40,083 bases of DNA from an uncultured Oscillospiraceae bacterium (GCA_947629755.1 CANREY010000012.1:1-40083); one strand, 5' to 3'. Positions 1 to 8,729 are shown, counted from the stretch's first letter. Numbers and translations are program-made. The notes: generated by a model not told the origin, from the letters alone.

Positions 1-95
1 GTAGAGGAGGAGCGAAGCCAGCGCCTGAGCCCGACCGGAGGGAGGGCGAGGCAAAGCGGCTTCAGCGACGACGTAGAAAGGAATGGGAAACAGAT

Positions 96-1163
96 ATGAT
101 GACACCTCAGGATATTGAGAGCATGGAGTTTGCCAAGGCCGTGTTCGGCGGCTACGATATGGCGGCTGTGGACGATTTTCTTGAGCAGGTGACGGCGGAC
201 TACTCCGCCCTCTACAAGGACAACATGGTCCTGAAGGGCAAGCTCAAGGTGCTGGTGGAGAAGGTGGAGGAGTACCGCTCCACTGAGGACGCCATGCGCA
301 TGGCCCTGCTGTCGGCCCAGAAGATGAGCGACGACATGCTGGCCGAGACAAAGAAAAAGTGCGACGACATGCTGGCCGAAGCCAATCGGGCCTCCGACGC
401 CTCAAGGGCGAAGGTGGCGGAGAATATCACCCAGGAGGACATGAAGCTTGAGGCCGCCAAGATAAAGACCTCCTCCTTCGTCGCCGCCTCCCGGCAGATA
501 ATCGAGCAGTATCAGGCCTTCCTCAATAAGCTTGAGACAGTCACGGCCGAGTATAGCGAGGGCGCCCCCGCGGCCAAGGCCGCCCCGGCGCAGGCTCCCG
601 CCCCCGCTCCGGCCCCGGCGTCGGCTCCCGCTCAGGACACCGTCCGCTTTGAGCCCCAGACCCAGCCGGCGGCCCCGGCTCCTGTCCAGCCGGCCGTTCA
701 GGCCCCTGTTCAGGCCCCGGTTCAGCCTCCCGTTCAGGAGAGGGTAAAGCCCTTCATACCTCCTGAGCCCGCCCCGGCTCCCACGTCCGCAGTCGAGCCC
801 GCGCCCGCCCCCGCGCCTGAGAGCAAGGCCACGGAGCAGGACGTGCAGTCCATAATCGACGAGCTTCTGTCCGACGCCTCCAGCGCCGAGCCCGCCAGTG
901 AGCCCGCTCCTGCCCCCGCTCCGGCTCCCGCCCCCGCTCCGGCTCCCGCCCCCGAAAAGGAGGACCGGGCCGCCACAAGGCGCATAGACATCGACGCGGT
1001 GCGCCGCTACTACTCCGGCGACGGCGACGCCAAGCGGGCATGGGACGAGGAGGACGAGCTGACCACCCCACGGCCCAAGTTCGACTTCACCGATCTTAAA
1101 TTCGGCTCCAACTACGCCGACGAGGCCCCCACCGAGGGCCGCAAATCAAGGAAAGACAAGTAA
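96..1163 (+). CDS. divIVA: DivIVA-domain cell division/polarity protein
   Basis: The N-terminus (TPQDIESMEF..., residues 3-70) is a DivIVA domain, the membrane-curvature-binding, coiled-coil family that places division and polar growth proteins in Gram-positives. Residues about 30-150 are charged and heptad-like. Residues about 155-300 are an Ala/Pro-rich spacer built largely of PA dipeptides (nt 575-955), much longer than in Bacillus DivIVA. The C-terminus carries KFDFTDLKFG near residue 328, an aromatic tail probably used to bind a partner (inference). Start: ATG at 96 (or the next codon, 99), about 13 nt after AAAGGA; the frame is open to the window edge, but the canonical domain begins here. 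It is followed after 17 nt by ileS, the classic ylm-divIVA-ileS-lspA order. The 95 nt upstream contain no gene I can identify. Confidence 0.9.
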   Translation: MMTPQDIESMEFAKAVFGGYDMAAVDDFLEQVTADYSALYKDNMVLKGKLKVLVEKVEEYRSTEDAMRMALLSAQKMSDDMLAETKKKCDDMLAEANRASDASRAKVAENITQEDMKLEAAKIKTSSFVAASRQIIEQYQAFLNKLETVTAEYSEGAPAAKAAPAQAPAPAPAPASAPAQDTVRFEPQTQPAAPAPVQPAVQAPVQAPVQPPVQERVKPFIPPEPAPAPTSAVEPAPAPAPESKATEQDVQSIIDELLSDASSAEPASEPAPAPAPAPAPAPAPAPEKEDRAATRRIDIDAVRRYYSGDGDAKRAWDEEDELTTPRPKFDFTDLKFGSNYADEAPTEGRKSRKDK

Positions 1164-1180
1164 TAAGCGAGGAAACTCAA

Positions 1181-3985
1181 ATGCCGCAGGATTACAATTC
1201 AACAGTCAATCTTCCGAAAACCGATTTTCCCATGCGGGCCTCACTTCCGGCCAGAGAGCCGGAGATGCTGGAGCGCTGGAATGAGATAGACCTCTATCAC
1301 GAGATGCTCAAGCGCAACGAGGGAAAGCCCCTCTTTGTCCTCCACGACGGCCCTCCCTTCTCAAACGGACATCTGCACATGGGCCACGCCTTAAACAAGG
1401 CCATAAAGGACTTCATAGTCCGCTATAAGTCCATGACGGGCTACAAGACGCCCTTCACGCCCGGCTGGGACAACCACGGTATGCCCATCGAGTCGGCCAT
1501 CATCAAACAGCAGAAGCTCAACCGCAAGGCCATGTCCGTGCCGGAATTTCGCTCCGCCTGTCAGGAGTTTGCCCAGAATTTCGTGAATATCCAGCGGGAC
1601 GAATTTAAGCGCTTGGGCTACGTGGCCGACTGGGACCACCCATACCTCACCATGGACCCGAAGTTTGAGGCCGAGGAGGTAAAGGTGTTCGGCGAGATGT
1701 ACCGCAAGGGGTACATCTACAAGGGCAAGAAGCCCGTCTACTGGTGTCCACACGACGAGACGGCCCTTGCCGAGGCGGAGATAGAGTACTCCGAGGACCC
1801 GGTCACCACCATTTTCGTAAAATTCCGGGTGAAGGACGATTTGGGCAAGCTTGCGTCCTACGCCCCTCTTGACAATATATACTTCGTCATATGGACCACC
1901 ACCACCTGGACCATTCCGGGGAATCTGGCCATATGCTTAAATCCCGGCTATGAATACACCCTGACCCGCGCCAGCAACGGCGAGGTCTATATTATGGCGA
2001 AGGAGCTTGCCGAGACGGTCCTTAAAAAGGCCGGGCTGGAGGTTACTGAGGTCCTGGCCACCTTCAAGGGCGCGGAGCTGGAGCTCATGACGGCCCAGCA
2101 CCCCCTCTTTGACCAGACGAGCCTCGTAATTTTGGGCGACCACGTGACGCTGGACGCCGGTACCGGGTGCGTGCACACCGCCCCGGCCTACGGCGCGGAC
2201 GACTTCTTCGTCTGCCAGAAGTATCCCCAGATACCCTCAGGCAGGGATTTAGTGGTGAACGTGGACGACGCGGGCCGGTTTACGGCGGACGCCGGAAAAT
2301 ACGAGGGCCTCAGCGTCCTCAAGGCCCACGAGCCCATCTATAACGACCTTGTGGCCTGCGGGGCTATTTTGGCAAGCGAGAATATAACCCACTCCTACCC
2401 CCACTGCTGGCGGTGCAAAAATCCCATAATCTTCCGGGCAACCGACCAGTGGTTCTGCTCCGTGGACGCCTTCAAGGAGGACGCGGTACGCGCCGCCGAG
2501 GCCGTCACCTGGCTTCCCGACTGGGGCCGCGACAGGATAAGCTCCATGATCCGCGAGCGGGCCGACTGGTGCATCTCCCGCCAGCGCCACTGGGGACTTC
2601 CCATACCGGTGCTCTACTGCAAAAAGTGCGGCAAGCCCATCTGCACCGAGGAGACGATTGAGAAAATCTCAAAGCTTTTCCGTGAGCGCGGCTCCAACGC
2701 CTGGTTTGAGCTGGAGGCCGACGAGATAGCCCCAGAGGGCTTTGTGTGCCCGGAGTGCGGCTGTGAGCACTTTGAGAAGGAGACGGACACCTTAGACGGC
2801 TGGTTCGACTCCGGCTCCACCCACATAGCCTCCATGGAGCTTGACGCGCCCAAATGTTGGCCGGCGGACCTCTACATGGAGGGCGGCGACCAGTACCGCG
2901 GCTGGTTCCAGTCAAGCCTCCTCACCGCCGTGGCGGTGAAGGGAAAAGCGCCCTATAAGACCGTCCTCACCCACGGGTGGACCGTGGACGGCGAGGGCCG
3001 GCAGATGCACAAGTCCCTGGGCAACGGCATCTCCCCGGAGGACGTGGTGAAGAAGTACGGCGCGGACCTTGTGCGCCTCTGGGCCGCCAGCGCCGACTAC
3101 CGCAACGACATGCGTTGCAGTGAGAACATCTTCAAGCAGCTCTCCGACAAATATCTGAAGATACGCAACACCGCCCGGTACATTCTGGGCAACTTAAACG
3201 GCTTCGATCCCGACGACCGGGTGGACTTCGCCGATATGCTCCCTCTCGACAAGTGGGCCCTTGTGGAGCTGAACGCCTTGGTGGAGAAGTGCCTTGCCGC
3301 CTACGAGCGCTACGAGTTCCACGGCGTCACCTACGCGGTGCACAACTTCTGCGTGGTGGAGATGTCCAGCTTCTACCTCGACATCATCAAGGACCGGCTC
3401 TACTGCGACGGGCCGGACAGCCTCTCCCGCCGGAGCGCACAGAGCGCCATTTATGAGATACTCGACGCCATGGTGCGCATCATAGCCCCCATTCTGGCCT
3501 TCACCTCCGACGAGATTTGGCAGGCCATGCCCCACGACAGGAGCGCCAACCCCCTGCACGTGATGCTCAACGACATGCCGAAGGTCAAGGCTGAGCGGGT
3601 ATTCGACGGGGCCGAGAGCGATAAGTGGGAGAAGCTCATAGCGCTGAGGGCCGACGTGCTGAAGGCGCTGGAGATAAAGCGGGCCGACAAGTCCATCGGA
3701 AAGCCGCTGGACGCCAAGGTGACGCTCTACGTGCCGGAGAGCGCCAAGGCCGATATGGAGAAGCTTCAGGGCATGGACCTTGCCCAAATGTTCATAGTCT
3801 CCCACGTGGACGTGGTCTACGGCGAGGGACAGGGCCTTAAAGGCGAGACCGGCGTCACAGTGGACGTGGAGCCCTGCGCCGACGAAAAGTGCGCCCGCTG
3901 CTGGACCAGAAGCGAGAGCGTGGGCGAGGACCCGGACCACCCGGAGCTCTGCCACCGCTGCGCCGAGGTCGTAAGGGGCCTTTGA
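1181..3985 (+). CDS. ileS: Isoleucyl-tRNA synthetase
   Basis: Class I aminoacyl-tRNA synthetase that charges tRNA-Ile with isoleucine in the cytoplasm. The 934-residue length fits bacterial IleRS. The HIGH box is HMGH at residues 66-69. The KMSKS loop reads QMHKS at residues 608-612, so the first Lys and the first Ser of the consensus are changed while the second Lys-Ser is kept. The editing domain (TTTTWTIPGN, GCVHTAPAYG) lies between the two halves of the Rossmann fold. Two zinc-type clusters are seen: CKKCGKP with CPECGC mid-protein, and CADEKCARCW with CHRC at the extreme C-terminus. The start ATG follows GAGGAAA. It lies in an apparent operon between divIVA and lspA. No T-box is possible here because the upstream gap is only 17 nt. 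Confidence 0.97.
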   Translation: MPQDYNSTVNLPKTDFPMRASLPAREPEMLERWNEIDLYHEMLKRNEGKPLFVLHDGPPFSNGHLHMGHALNKAIKDFIVRYKSMTGYKTPFTPGWDNHGMPIESAIIKQQKLNRKAMSVPEFRSACQEFAQNFVNIQRDEFKRLGYVADWDHPYLTMDPKFEAEEVKVFGEMYRKGYIYKGKKPVYWCPHDETALAEAEIEYSEDPVTTIFVKFRVKDDLGKLASYAPLDNIYFVIWTTTTWTIPGNLAICLNPGYEYTLTRASNGEVYIMAKELAETVLKKAGLEVTEVLATFKGAELELMTAQHPLFDQTSLVILGDHVTLDAGTGCVHTAPAYGADDFFVCQKYPQIPSGRDLVVNVDDAGRFTADAGKYEGLSVLKAHEPIYNDLVACGAILASENITHSYPHCWRCKNPIIFRATDQWFCSVDAFKEDAVRAAEAVTWLPDWGRDRISSMIRERADWCISRQRHWGLPIPVLYCKKCGKPICTEETIEKISKLFRERGSNAWFELEADEIAPEGFVCPECGCEHFEKETDTLDGWFDSGSTHIASMELDAPKCWPADLYMEGGDQYRGWFQSSLLTAVAVKGKAPYKTVLTHGWTVDGEGRQMHKSLGNGISPEDVVKKYGADLVRLWAASADYRNDMRCSENIFKQLSDKYLKIRNTARYILGNLNGFDPDDRVDFADMLPLDKWALVELNALVEKCLAAYERYEFHGVTYAVHNFCVVEMSSFYLDIIKDRLYCDGPDSLSRRSAQSAIYEILDAMVRIIAPILAFTSDEIWQAMPHDRSANPLHVMLNDMPKVKAERVFDGAESDKWEKLIALRADVLKALEIKRADKSIGKPLDAKVTLYVPESAKADMEKLQGMDLAQMFIVSHVDVVYGEGQGLKGETGVTVDVEPCADEKCARCWTRSESVGEDPDHPELCHRCAEVVRGL

Positions 3986-4003
3986 TAAGCGAAAAAATTG
4001 TAT

Positions 4004-4027
4004 GGGGCGGGTTTTGTGACCCGCCCC
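4004..4027. repeat. REP-like palindrome between ileS and lspA
   Basis: Perfect 9-bp inverted repeat GGGGCGGGT/ACCCGCCCC with a 6-nt loop. A sister copy with the same stem core and the same CCCCTNCG tail is at 8821-8848. There is no T-tract, so it is more likely a REP-type intergenic repeat or mRNA stabiliser than a terminator. Confidence 0.7.
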
Positions 4028-4047
4028 TGCGAGTATAAGGGAGTTTT

Positions 4048-4542
4048 ATGCTGTATATCATCATTGCGGCGGCCTGCTGTGCCGCGGACCAGCTGTTCAA
4101 AAAGTGGATCGTGGCAAACATCGCGCTGGGCGGGCACATGGAGCTCATTCCGGGGGTGCTGAGCCTCACAAATCTGCGCAACACGGGCATGGCCTTCTCC
4201 ATGCTCTCAAAGCACACGTGGCTTCTGTCCCTCATATCCGCTGCGGTGATAATCTTCATCGCCGTACTGCTCTTTCGCGGCAAGTTCACCCGGTGGGAGA
4301 AGGTCTGCATGGCCGTCATAATGGGCGGCGCGGCGGGAAATCTCATCGACCGGGTGTTTTTGGGCTACGTGGTGGACATGTTTGAGACGGAATTTGTGGA
4401 CTTCGCGGTGTTCAATCTGGCCGACGCCTTTATCGACGTGGGGGCCGTGCTTTTCTGCGTGCTCTACATAGTCCGCACCGTCCGGGAGGACCGGAAAAAA
4501 TCGGAGGAGAAGCCTCATGACGGCGACGCTGACAGTAACTGA
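4048..4542 (+). CDS. lspA: Lipoprotein signal peptidase (SPase II)
   Basis: Membrane aspartyl protease that cleaves the signal peptide of prolipoproteins after lipidation of the +1 Cys. It has 164 residues, usual for the family, and four hydrophobic helices. The catalytic Asp pair is visible: NLIDR (D101) and FNLADAF (D126). The asparagines before each Asp and the N-terminal DQLFK motif are also conserved. Start ATG follows AAGGGAG. The gene overlaps the following pseudouridine synthase by 26 nt, indicating translational coupling. At least two lipoproteins in this window (6930-7922 and 17106-18383) would be substrates. Confidence 0.96.
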   Translation: MLYIIIAAACCAADQLFKKWIVANIALGGHMELIPGVLSLTNLRNTGMAFSMLSKHTWLLSLISAAVIIFIAVLLFRGKFTRWEKVCMAVIMGGAAGNLIDRVFLGYVVDMFETEFVDFAVFNLADAFIDVGAVLFCVLYIVRTVREDRKKSEEKPHDGDADSN

Positions 4543-5422
4543 GCCGGGGAGAGTTGACGCCCTCGTTGCCGGGGCCATGCCGGAGCTGAGCCGGGCCTTC
4601 GTCCAGAAGCTTTTGGAGGAGGGGCGCGTCAGCTGTGGCGGCCGGGCCGTGAAAAAGAGCTTTCGTCCGGAGATAGGGGACGTACTCACCGTGGACATAC
4701 CGGAGCCGGAAAGGCCGGAGGTCACGGCGGAGGACATACCCCTTGACGTTGTATACGAGGACCGGGACGTGATAGTCATAAATAAGCCCAAGGGAATGGT
4801 GGTCCACCCCGCTCCGGGCCACGCCGGGGGGACGCTGGTAAACGCCCTTATGGCCCACTGCGGGAGCGAGCTTTCCGGGATAAACGGGGTCTTGCGGCCC
4901 GGAATAGTCCACCGGATAGACAAGGACACCTCCGGGCTTATTATCGCCGCCAAAAACGACGCCGCCCATAAATGCCTTGCCGAACAGCTTAAAAGTCATA
5001 CGCTGTCAAGGACTTATGAGTGCGTGGTGGTTGGAAACATGAGGGAGGACGCGGGGACGGTGGACGCGCCCATAGGCCGCCACCCCACGGACAGGAAAAG
5101 GCAGTGCGTCACGGAGAAAAACTCCCGCCCCGCCGTGACGCACTGGCGGGTATTGGAGCGCTTTCCCGGCTATACCCACCTTGAGTGCAGGCTGGAGACG
5201 GGGCGCACACACCAGATAAGGGTCCATATGGCCCATATCGGACACCCGATATTGGGTGACACCGTCTACGGGGCCAAAAAGCCCGTGCCGGGCCTTCAGG
5301 GCCAGTGCCTGCACGCAAGGAGGCTGAGGTTCGTACACCCGTCAACGGGCGAGAGCGTGGAGGTGGAGTGTCCGCTGCCGGAGTACTTCACCGGCGTACT
5401 CGATAAGCTCAGGAAGATGTAA
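4517..5422 (+). CDS. RluD-family 23S rRNA pseudouridine synthase
   Basis: Converts specific uridines of structured RNA (23S rRNA in characterised members) to pseudouridine. Residues 10-60 form an S4 RNA-binding domain. The catalytic motif HRIDKDTSG places the nucleophilic Asp at residue 135. GRTHQIRVH, followed by GDTVYG, completes the RluA/RluC/RluD signature. The 301-residue length is standard. ATG at 4517 has GGAGGA about 7 nt upstream, inside lspA. Downstream is a bidirectional terminator, so this is the last gene of the divIVA-ileS-lspA run. Which uridine it modifies cannot be told from sequence alone. Confidence 0.93.
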   Translation: MTATLTVTEPGRVDALVAGAMPELSRAFVQKLLEEGRVSCGGRAVKKSFRPEIGDVLTVDIPEPERPEVTAEDIPLDVVYEDRDVIVINKPKGMVVHPAPGHAGGTLVNALMAHCGSELSGINGVLRPGIVHRIDKDTSGLIIAAKNDAAHKCLAEQLKSHTLSRTYECVVVGNMREDAGTVDAPIGRHPTDRKRQCVTEKNSRPAVTHWRVLERFPGYTHLECRLETGRTHQIRVHMAHIGHPILGDTVYGAKKPVPGLQGQCLHARRLRFVHPSTGESVEVECPLPEYFTGVLDKLRKM

Positions 5423-5425
5423 AAA

Positions 5426-5450
5426 ATCCCTCCCGAAGTCCGGGAGGGAT
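5426..5450. terminator. Bidirectional intrinsic terminator
   Basis: 10-bp stem ATCCCTCCCG/CGGGAGGGAT with a 5-nt loop, T6 on the plus-strand side (from 5454) and A6 before it, which is T6 on the minus strand. It separates the convergent pseudouridine synthase and MATE genes. Confidence 0.93.
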
Positions 5451-5467
5451 AAATTTTTTGAAACGGT

Positions 5468-6850
5468 TTAAATGATCTTCTCCATCCACGCGCCTTTTTT
5501 GATCATGATGTAGCCGATTACGCATTTTACAAGCTCCGTACCTTGGACGATGAGAAACATGGGCACTACGGGCACGCTGGTGAAGCGGCTGAGGACGAAG
5601 GCCAGGGGGACGCAGACGCACCAGACGAATACGCTGTCGAAGACGAAGGTTATGACGGTCTTGCCGCCGGAGCGCATGGCGAAGTAGGTGCAGTTGGTGA
5701 AGGCGTTGAAGGGCATGATGGCGGCGGCCACGAGGATAAATTTCCCGGCAAGCTCCCTGACGGCGTCGGTGGTGGCGTAGAGCAGCGGGAAGACGCCGGA
5801 GAGACAGGCCAGCGCCGCGCCCATGACGATGTTCAGGGCCACGGAAAAGGCCGTGAGCTTCCGAAGCTCGTCCATGACCCGGTCGCGGTCAAGGCCCTCC
5901 CCTAATTTCTGGCCGATTATTATGCCCACCGCGTTGCCGGTGGCCATAAAGGCCACGCTCATGGCGTTCCATACGGTGGACTCGATATTTATGGCCGCCA
6001 CCACGTCAAGGCTCCGCACGGAGTAGCACTGGTTGAGCACCGCCATACCGGCGGCCCAGAGGCCCTCGTTCATGAGGAGCGGCAGGCCCTTGCGGAATAT
6101 ACGCTTTGCCAGTTTGGCCGGTACTCTCAGCGTCTTATAAAGTCCCGCGGCGAAGGGGGCTTTTCCCCCGGCGTGTAGGTGGGTCCAGCCGGCGGCAAGC
6201 ATAAGCTCTACGTACCTCGACATAACCGTGGCCCAAGCCGCGCCCCGGACGCCCATGGCGGGGGCGCCGAAGTGGCCGAATATGAGCACGTAGTTGAAAA
6301 AGAGGTTCACCAGCACCGCCGTCACCCCGGCGGCCATGGGCACGACTGTCTCGCCGGTCTCCCTTAAGGTGGAGCAGTAGGCGTTGGCGGCGGCGAAGGC
6401 GGGAAGGCCCCAGAGCATGACCTTCATGTACTCCATGCCGTATTTAAGGTAGAGCTCCGCGTCCTTAGCGTCGCCCTCGCCCCGAAGCCAAAGGCGCACA
6501 AGGTCCTCGCCGAAAAGGCTCAGGGCCCCGATACCCACGGCGGCGATGGCAAGAACGGACATGAGCTTGAAGCGGAAGGTCCCGCGTATGCCCTCGTTAT
6601 CGCCGCTGCCGGCGTACTGGGCGGTGAAGATGCCAGCCCCGGACACCGCGCCGAAGATGCACAGATTGATGACGAACAGCACCTGATTTACAATGGCCAC
6701 GCCGCTCATCTGGGCGGTGCCCACCCGGCCCACCATGATGTTGTCCAGCATGGAGACGAAGTTGGTTATGAGGTTCTGCACCATTATGGGCAGCGTCACG
6801 GCCATGGTGGCCTTATAAAATTTTCTGTCGCCTACGAATTTTGAAAGCAT
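5468..6850 (-). CDS. MATE-family multidrug/cation exporter
   Basis: Polytopic inner-membrane antiporter of the multi-antimicrobial extrusion family (Na+ or H+ coupled). It has 460 residues with about twelve hydrophobic segments in two pseudo-repeats. The first helix region (TLPIMVQNLITNFVSMLDNIMVG) and the repeated PIMVQNLIT / GLPLLMNEGLWAAG starts of each half are typical of MATE/NorM-like proteins. Start ATG has CGGAGA 8 nt upstream. It follows the solute-binding lipoprotein gene on the same strand, but a terminator hairpin (6884-6910) lies between them. With only 33 nt left after that hairpin, expression may depend on read-through. The substrate is unknown. Confidence 0.9.
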   Translation of the reverse strand: MLSKFVGDRKFYKATMAVTLPIMVQNLITNFVSMLDNIMVGRVGTAQMSGVAIVNQVLFVINLCIFGAVSGAGIFTAQYAGSGDNEGIRGTFRFKLMSVLAIAAVGIGALSLFGEDLVRLWLRGEGDAKDAELYLKYGMEYMKVMLWGLPAFAAANAYCSTLRETGETVVPMAAGVTAVLVNLFFNYVLIFGHFGAPAMGVRGAAWATVMSRYVELMLAAGWTHLHAGGKAPFAAGLYKTLRVPAKLAKRIFRKGLPLLMNEGLWAAGMAVLNQCYSVRSLDVVAAINIESTVWNAMSVAFMATGNAVGIIIGQKLGEGLDRDRVMDELRKLTAFSVALNIVMGAALACLSGVFPLLYATTDAVRELAGKFILVAAAIMPFNAFTNCTYFAMRSGGKTVITFVFDSVFVWCVCVPLAFVLSRFTSVPVVPMFLIVQGTELVKCVIGYIMIKKGAWMEKII

Positions 6851-6883
6851 GACGTATCTCCGAAAAAATCATATTACATGAAA

Positions 6884-6910
6884 AACGGGGCCCCTGACGG
6901 GAGCCCCGTT
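6884..6910 (-). terminator. Intrinsic terminator after the lipoprotein gene
   Basis: 8-bp stem AACGGGGC/GCCCCGTT, followed on the minus strand by TTTTT. It sits between the lipoprotein gene and the MATE gene, so MATE is either partly attenuated or served by a promoter I cannot see. Confidence 0.85.
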
Positions 6911-6929
6911 GAGGTTTGAAATCGGGTAT

Positions 6930-7922
6930 TTACATGTAAAATCCGTCGTCGGGGACGAAGCCGCCGATGAGGGCGGGGTCCATGGTGTAGAGGGCCGACA
7001 GGTAGTCGGCAAGGGACTCGCGCATGTCATCGCCACCCACGATCCATATGAGCTCACAACCCTCAAGGGCCGCCCATGCCTCCTCCTCGGTGTCGGCCAT
7101 ACCGGCCTTTACGGCGGCGGCAAGATTGTCGGAGACGGTCTTCTGGGACCTCTCAAGGTCGGTCAAGAGGGTCGAGAGGGTATCGCTGTCCATGTCGGAC
7201 CTTGCGACGAGACAGCCGGCGGGGAGCATGGACTCGCCGGTGAGGTAGGTCCACTGCTCCTCGATGTCTAAAGCTATCCTGAAGCCGCCGTCCCTGACTA
7301 TGGCCTCCCCGGCGGAGAGGGAGGGCATGAGGGCCAAATCCGCGTCATATAGGGACCCCTCGTCCACGTATCTCACGTCTAAGGTGTCGCCCACTATGTA
7401 GCCGTACTCTTCGGCTATGTACTCGAATATCCGGGCTGCGGCCTCATGACCGTTGGGCAGATACACGGTCCTGCCCACAAGGCCAAAGATGTCCCGGACG
7501 CTGTCGCCCCGCTCCACCAGCACCCAGCCGCCGGAGGCGGTTATGGCGGCCAGCTTCACCTTGCCGTCGGTCTCATTGTAAATTTTGGCAGCGTCGCTCA
7601 CGGGGAGCAGGGCGGCGTCAAGAGCGCCGGAGGCGAGCTTTTCCGCCACGTCCCCGCCGACGGCGACCTCGTAGCGGTCGGAGCTTGCCAGCCCCGCGGC
7701 GCCGAGAGCGGCGGAGTCGCGCAGTACGCCAAGCTTGAGCGCCGGCTGAGCGGGGGCGGGCTCCGTGGACTGAGAGCCGTCAGGCTGCGTGCCCTCAGTG
7801 CCCGTCGTGTTCACGGGGCCGGAGACATCGGTGGGAGTTGACCCCGACGGGGTGTTGTCCTTACACCCGGCCGCGGACAGACAGATCAGCAACGCCAAAA
7901 ATAACGCGAAATATTTTCTCAT
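6930..7922 (-). CDS. Solute-binding lipoprotein (NMT1/SsuA-like), orphan
   Basis: 330-residue exported lipoprotein. The signal peptide ends in the lipobox LSAAGC (lipidated Cys20), followed by an S/T/P-rich linker to about residue 60. The rest resembles the periplasmic-binding-protein fold of the NMT1/SsuA type used by nitrate, sulfonate and thiamine-precursor importers: LKLGVLRDSAAL at the start of lobe 1, GALDAALLPVSDA, and a second lobe ending WIVGGDDMRESL. The start was set at ATG 7922, which has AAGGAGGG about 7 nt upstream; an upstream in-frame ATG at 7991 lies inside the -35 element. No permease or ATPase gene is nearby, so it is an orphan receptor or shares a remote transporter. The ligand is unknown. 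Confidence 0.8.
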   Translation of the reverse strand: MRKYFALFLALLICLSAAGCKDNTPSGSTPTDVSGPVNTTGTEGTQPDGSQSTEPAPAQPALKLGVLRDSAALGAAGLASSDRYEVAVGGDVAEKLASGALDAALLPVSDAAKIYNETDGKVKLAAITASGGWVLVERGDSVRDIFGLVGRTVYLPNGHEAAARIFEYIAEEYGYIVGDTLDVRYVDEGSLYDADLALMPSLSAGEAIVRDGGFRIALDIEEQWTYLTGESMLPAGCLVARSDMDSDTLSTLLTDLERSQKTVSDNLAAAVKAGMADTEEEAWAALEGCELIWIVGGDDMRESLADYLSALYTMDPALIGGFVPDDGFYM

Positions 7923-7962
7923 CTCCACGCCCTCCTTCGGATTAAGGCTTTTTATATATATG

Positions 7963-7991
7963 AGTTTAAGTGCAGGGGCGAAATTTGTCAA
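7963..7991 (-). promoter_or_regulatory. SigA-type promoter of the lipoprotein gene
   Basis: On the minus strand TTGACA (7991-7986), a 17-nt spacer and TAAACT (7968-7963), 41 nt before the start codon at 7922. Confidence 0.75.
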
Positions 7992-8026
7992 GGGGCAAGA
8001 TGAGATTGGGGGGAGGGGGCCAACAT

Positions 8027-8064
8027 AAAAGCCCCGCGCCGCGTATCTGCGGTACAGGGCTTTT
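8027..8064 (-). terminator. Terminator of the HTH pair
   Basis: Inverted repeat AAAAGCCC/GGGCTTTT around a C/G-rich loop, overlapping the stop codon of the second HTH gene. The minus-strand product ends in GGGCTTTT. Confidence 0.8.
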
Positions 8065-8303
8065 TACGGTTCCAGATTTTCTTCGTCAAAGAGCGGGGAG
8101 GCGAAAAACTCGTGTAAGGAGACGTCCAGCCCCTGACACAGCTCGTGGAGCACTCGGAGCTTCACGGACCCGTAGGACATATTGACAATATTCCCGATCG
8201 TCGACTTCGGCACGCCGCTTCGCATATATAGCTGATATTGGGTCATCTTCCACTCACTCAACAGCTCGGTCAGCCTCGCGCTCACCGCCTCATTCAGTCT
8301 CAT
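8064..8303 (-). CDS. Small Xre-type HTH regulator (second of pair)
   Basis: 79-residue protein consisting of one helix-turn-helix: ARLTELLSEWKMTQYQLYMRSGVPKSTIGNI, the Cro/C1 pattern, followed by helix-rich residues and an acidic tail (FDEENLEP). Start was chosen at ATG 8303 (MRLNEAVS), preceded by GGAGGA 11-12 nt upstream; a longer frame to 8345 would run into the preceding gene. It lies 7 nt after the stop of the first HTH gene, so the two are an operon. There is no effector domain. Such paired small regulators often come from mobile elements, but no phage genes are seen here. Confidence 0.82.
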   Translation of the reverse strand: MRLNEAVSARLTELLSEWKMTQYQLYMRSGVPKSTIGNIVNMSYGSVKLRVLHELCQGLDVSLHEFFASPLFDEENLEP

Positions 8304-8310
8304 TCTGGCC

Positions 8311-8538
8311 TTATTCCTCCAACAGCTTCGATGCGGGGATACCAAGCACGTCGGCCATTCTGAAAAGTGTTTCCAGCGAAATGCCCCTTGTCGTGCCTGT
8401 ACCCTCGACCTGAGCGAGGAAATTCACGCTCCTGCCTATCTTCTCCGCAAATACCTCCTGCGTGTAACCGGCCAGCTTGCGGTAATACGCTATTTTCAGT
8501 CCCAGCACCTTGTATTTTTCCGGATAGTCGGTCCGCAT
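8311..8538 (-). CDS. Small Xre-type HTH regulator (first of pair)
   Basis: 75-residue DNA-binding protein covered by a Cro/C1-type HTH: LGLKIAYYRKLAGYTQEVFA, then EKIGRSVNFLAQVE as recognition region, ending ADVLGIPASKLLEE. ATG 8538 has GAGG about 10 nt upstream; a GTG three codons earlier is too close to that site. It is transcribed away from the AT-rich region at 8560-8650, which contains an inverted repeat suited as its operator (AACAATCA/TGATTGTT). Autoregulation and control of the divergent plus-strand promoter is an inference from this layout. Confidence 0.85.
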   Translation of the reverse strand: MRTDYPEKYKVLGLKIAYYRKLAGYTQEVFAEKIGRSVNFLAQVEGTGTTRGISLETLFRMADVLGIPASKLLEE

Positions 8539-8572
8539 AACGCACACACCTCGCTTCTGCTATTATGCTACC

Positions 8573-8616
8573 AACAATCAGATTAAAATAAAATTTGTGT
8601 AAAATAAATGATTGTT
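8573..8616. promoter_or_regulatory. Candidate operator between divergent promoters
   Basis: Exact 8-bp inverted repeat AACAATCA (8573-8580) and TGATTGTT (8609-8616) separated by 28 nt of A/T-rich DNA. The right half overlaps the -35 of the plus-strand promoter at 8615; the left half lies just upstream of a CATAAT box facing the HTH genes. Confidence 0.5.
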
Positions 8617-8643
8617 TACTTGTAATAAATAATGCGCTATAAT
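8615..8643 (+). promoter_or_regulatory. SigA-type promoter reading into the gene remnant
   Basis: TTTACT (8615-8620), a 17-nt spacer and TATAAT (8638-8643). It reads rightward toward the 40-codon remnant at 8730 and the sensor kinase at 9121. Confidence 0.65.
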
Positions 8644-8729
8644 AGGGATAACAGGCGTGCCGAAATAAGTGTCAAACGTGCCAATCGGACGCGTGTATAT
8701 ACAAGAAACAGCTTTTAGGCGGTGATGTA

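Noticed and set aside
1..95. Open frame running into the divIVA start (ends TGA at 97-99), possibly the tail of an upstream ylmH-like gene.
   Set aside because: The 32 visible codons are low-complexity and do not resemble the S4 domain end of YlmH; the divIVA frame is also open there, so nothing distinguishes a gene.
575..955. The Pro/Ala repeat in divIVA as a recombination hot spot or frameshift.
   Set aside because: The frame stays open and resumes in a normal DivIVA C-terminus; long PA linkers are common in high-GC members.
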